Origin: JAKACU01 sp021821185
Lineage (GTDB): Bacteria; Bacillota; Bacilli; Alicyclobacillales; SLC66
Length of the DNA: 7,935 nt
Assembly (NCBI GenBank): GCA_027343965.1
Contig: DAHWJX010000062.1
Location: 1-7,935 of the forward strand
Direction of reading: 5' to 3'
Every line of letters begins with the position of its first letter. Position 1 is the first letter of the stretch. Below are positions 6,963 to 7,935 of this stretch, in pieces. The notes under the pieces were generated by a model, which saw nothing but the letters and a program-made list of their open reading frames with translations, made no database searches and was not told where the DNA came from. The position numbers and the translations under genes were made by a program.

Positions 6963-7793
6963 TCAAGGCTCACTGATTGCAATATTATACTGATGATCCA
7001 GGTCTGGAAACTGTCGAGACGTGACCTCGTCCCGGTAAGCTTGCAACGCCTCAATTGCCCGATCTCCCAAAGCGGCATATTGTTTCACAAACTTGGGTCG
7101 ATTTCCCTGAGTTAGGCCAAGCACATCATGAAAAACTAAAACTTGACCATCGCAGGATTGGCCTGCACCAATACCGATGGTGGGAATCCTTACGGTTTCT
7201 GTCACTTGTTTCGCTAGAATCGTTGGAATGCACTCTAACACAACAGCAAATGCACCAGATTGTTCCACAGCCAAAGCATCATGTATAAGCCGATCTGCAC
7301 TAGCCATATCCTTTGCCTGTACTATATAGCCACCAATATGTAAAACAGCTTGTGGCGTGAGGCCAAGGTGCCCACATACCGGAATCCCTGCTTGAACCAA
7401 GGCCTCGATATGCGCAGCAATAGCCGCTCCTCCCTCAAGTTTTACGGCATCGGCATGCGCCTCTTGCATAAGGCGACCCGCCAAACGTACCGTTGTCTCG
7501 ATACTTTGATGGTAGGTTAAAAATGGCATATCAACGATGACCATTGTGTCGGGAGCTCCACGACGCACCGCTTTTGCATGATGCACCATGTCATCGATCG
7601 TAACGGGTATGGTGGAGTCATGGCCAAGTACTGTCATCCCTAGCGAATCGCCCACGAGTATAATGTCAATCCCAGCCTTTTGCACTAGGGCTGCCTGCGT
7701 GGCATCATAGGCCGTCAGCATGACAATCGGACTCCCCTGCATTTTTTTTGCATGAATGCTTGGAACCGTCTGCTTTTTTTGCTGTTGTGGCAT
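6963..7793 (-). CDS. panB: 3-methyl-2-oxobutanoate hydroxymethyltransferase (ketopantoate hydroxymethyltransferase)
   Basis: PanB transfers a hydroxymethyl group from methylenetetrahydrofolate to 2-oxoisovalerate, giving ketopantoate, the first step toward pantothenate. The 276-residue length is normal. Expected active-site residues are present in a TIM-barrel pattern: metal ligands D49 (in LVGDSLG), D88 (in VDMPF) and E120 (in KLEGG), with K118, H142 (in GHLGLTPQ) and the general base E187 (in LECIP); IGIGAG follows. Roles are assigned by family knowledge. I chose ATG 7793 because AAAGGAG (7809-7803) lies nine bases upstream. The longer frame from TTG 7802 would start directly against that site and is unlikely; CTG 7796 is a lesser alternative. 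The ribosome binding site overlaps the birA stop codon, so translation of the two is probably coupled. Confidence 0.97.
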   Translation of the reverse strand: MPQQQKKQTVPSIHAKKMQGSPIVMLTAYDATQAALVQKAGIDIILVGDSLGMTVLGHDSTIPVTIDDMVHHAKAVRRGAPDTMVIVDMPFLTYHQSIETTVRLAGRLMQEAHADAVKLEGGAAIAAHIEALVQAGIPVCGHLGLTPQAVLHIGGYIVQAKDMASADRLIHDALAVEQSGAFAVVLECIPTILAKQVTETVRIPTIGIGAGQSCDGQVLVFHDVLGLTQGNRPKFVKQYAALGDRAIEALQAYRDEVTSRQFPDLDHQYNIAISEP

Positions 7794-7807
7794 CAGTATC
7801 AACTCCT

Positions 7808-7935
7808 TTAGGACAAGGCCTCGATAATTTCCCCGCTAATAAAAGTTAGTGAATGACCATCATCGGTGAAAAAATGTAAAGTTCCTTCATCATCCACCGT
7901 CTTTACAATGCCATCAAATACGTTAGCACCTTGAG
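7808..7935 (-). CDS. birA: Biotin--[acetyl-CoA-carboxylase] ligase / biotin repressor, C-terminal end (partial)
   Basis: An open frame runs in from the right edge and stops at TAA 7810-7808, giving 42 complete residues. The sequence contains FDGIVKTVDDEG, then LHFFTDDG, and ends with ISGEIIEALS. This fits the small SH3-like C-terminal domain of biotin protein ligase, whose usual pattern is a G-x-A-x-x-I-D-x-x-G-x-L strand, a D-D-G turn and a terminal GE-V/I. BirA attaches biotin to the carboxylase carrier protein; in Bacillota it often also represses biotin genes through an N-terminal DNA-binding domain, which lies outside this window. The call rests on this short segment plus gene order, since birA directly precedes panB in Bacillus. 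The stop codon overlaps the panB ribosome binding site. Confidence 0.82.
   Translation of the reverse strand, partial: QGANVFDGIVKTVDDEGTLHFFTDDGHSLTFISGEIIEALS

Overview
The window looks like a chromosomal housekeeping segment from a low-to-moderate GC Bacillota (Firmicutes). Supporting signs are strong Shine-Dalgarno sequences (AAAGGAG twice), tightly packed same-strand genes, a TTG start, a tRNA-Lys with encoded CCA, and the Bacillus-type neighbourhood birA-panB-panC-dinG. The dinG product has the long Gram-positive form with an N-terminal extension. An Alicyclobacillus-like acidophile is a guess from general gene style, not something the sequence proves.

Layout: bases 1-98 hold no gene I can support. 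A promoter (99-127) drives a lone tRNA-Lys(CTT) on the plus strand (143-218). A 15-bp hairpin (223-260) separates it from the convergent tpx gene. Everything else is on the minus strand. Reading in the direction of transcription from the right edge: the C-terminal end of birA, panB, panC, a hairpin embedded in the panC/TPR junction, a 476-residue TPR protein, a 948-residue DinG-family helicase, an unrecognised secreted protein, and tpx.

How the genes relate: PanB makes ketopantoate and PanC joins pantoate to beta-alanine, giving pantothenate for CoA. birA (biotin protein ligase/repressor) lies 5 to 14 nt upstream of panB, depending on the start codon used, as is usual in Bacilli. panD, which often follows panC, is absent here; the TPR gene sits in that place. 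DinG is a DNA helicase of repair and replication. Tpx is a thiol peroxidase against peroxides. The TPR gene, dinG, the secreted-protein gene and tpx are close enough for read-through, but candidate promoters lie before dinG and before tpx.

I found no CRISPR, defence island, prophage, insertion sequence or obviously new system. The points most worth a second look are the DinG protein, which seems to have lost every exonuclease catalytic residue while keeping all four Fe-S cysteines, and a 13-bp hairpin that buries the ribosome binding site and the first base of the start codon of the TPR gene.
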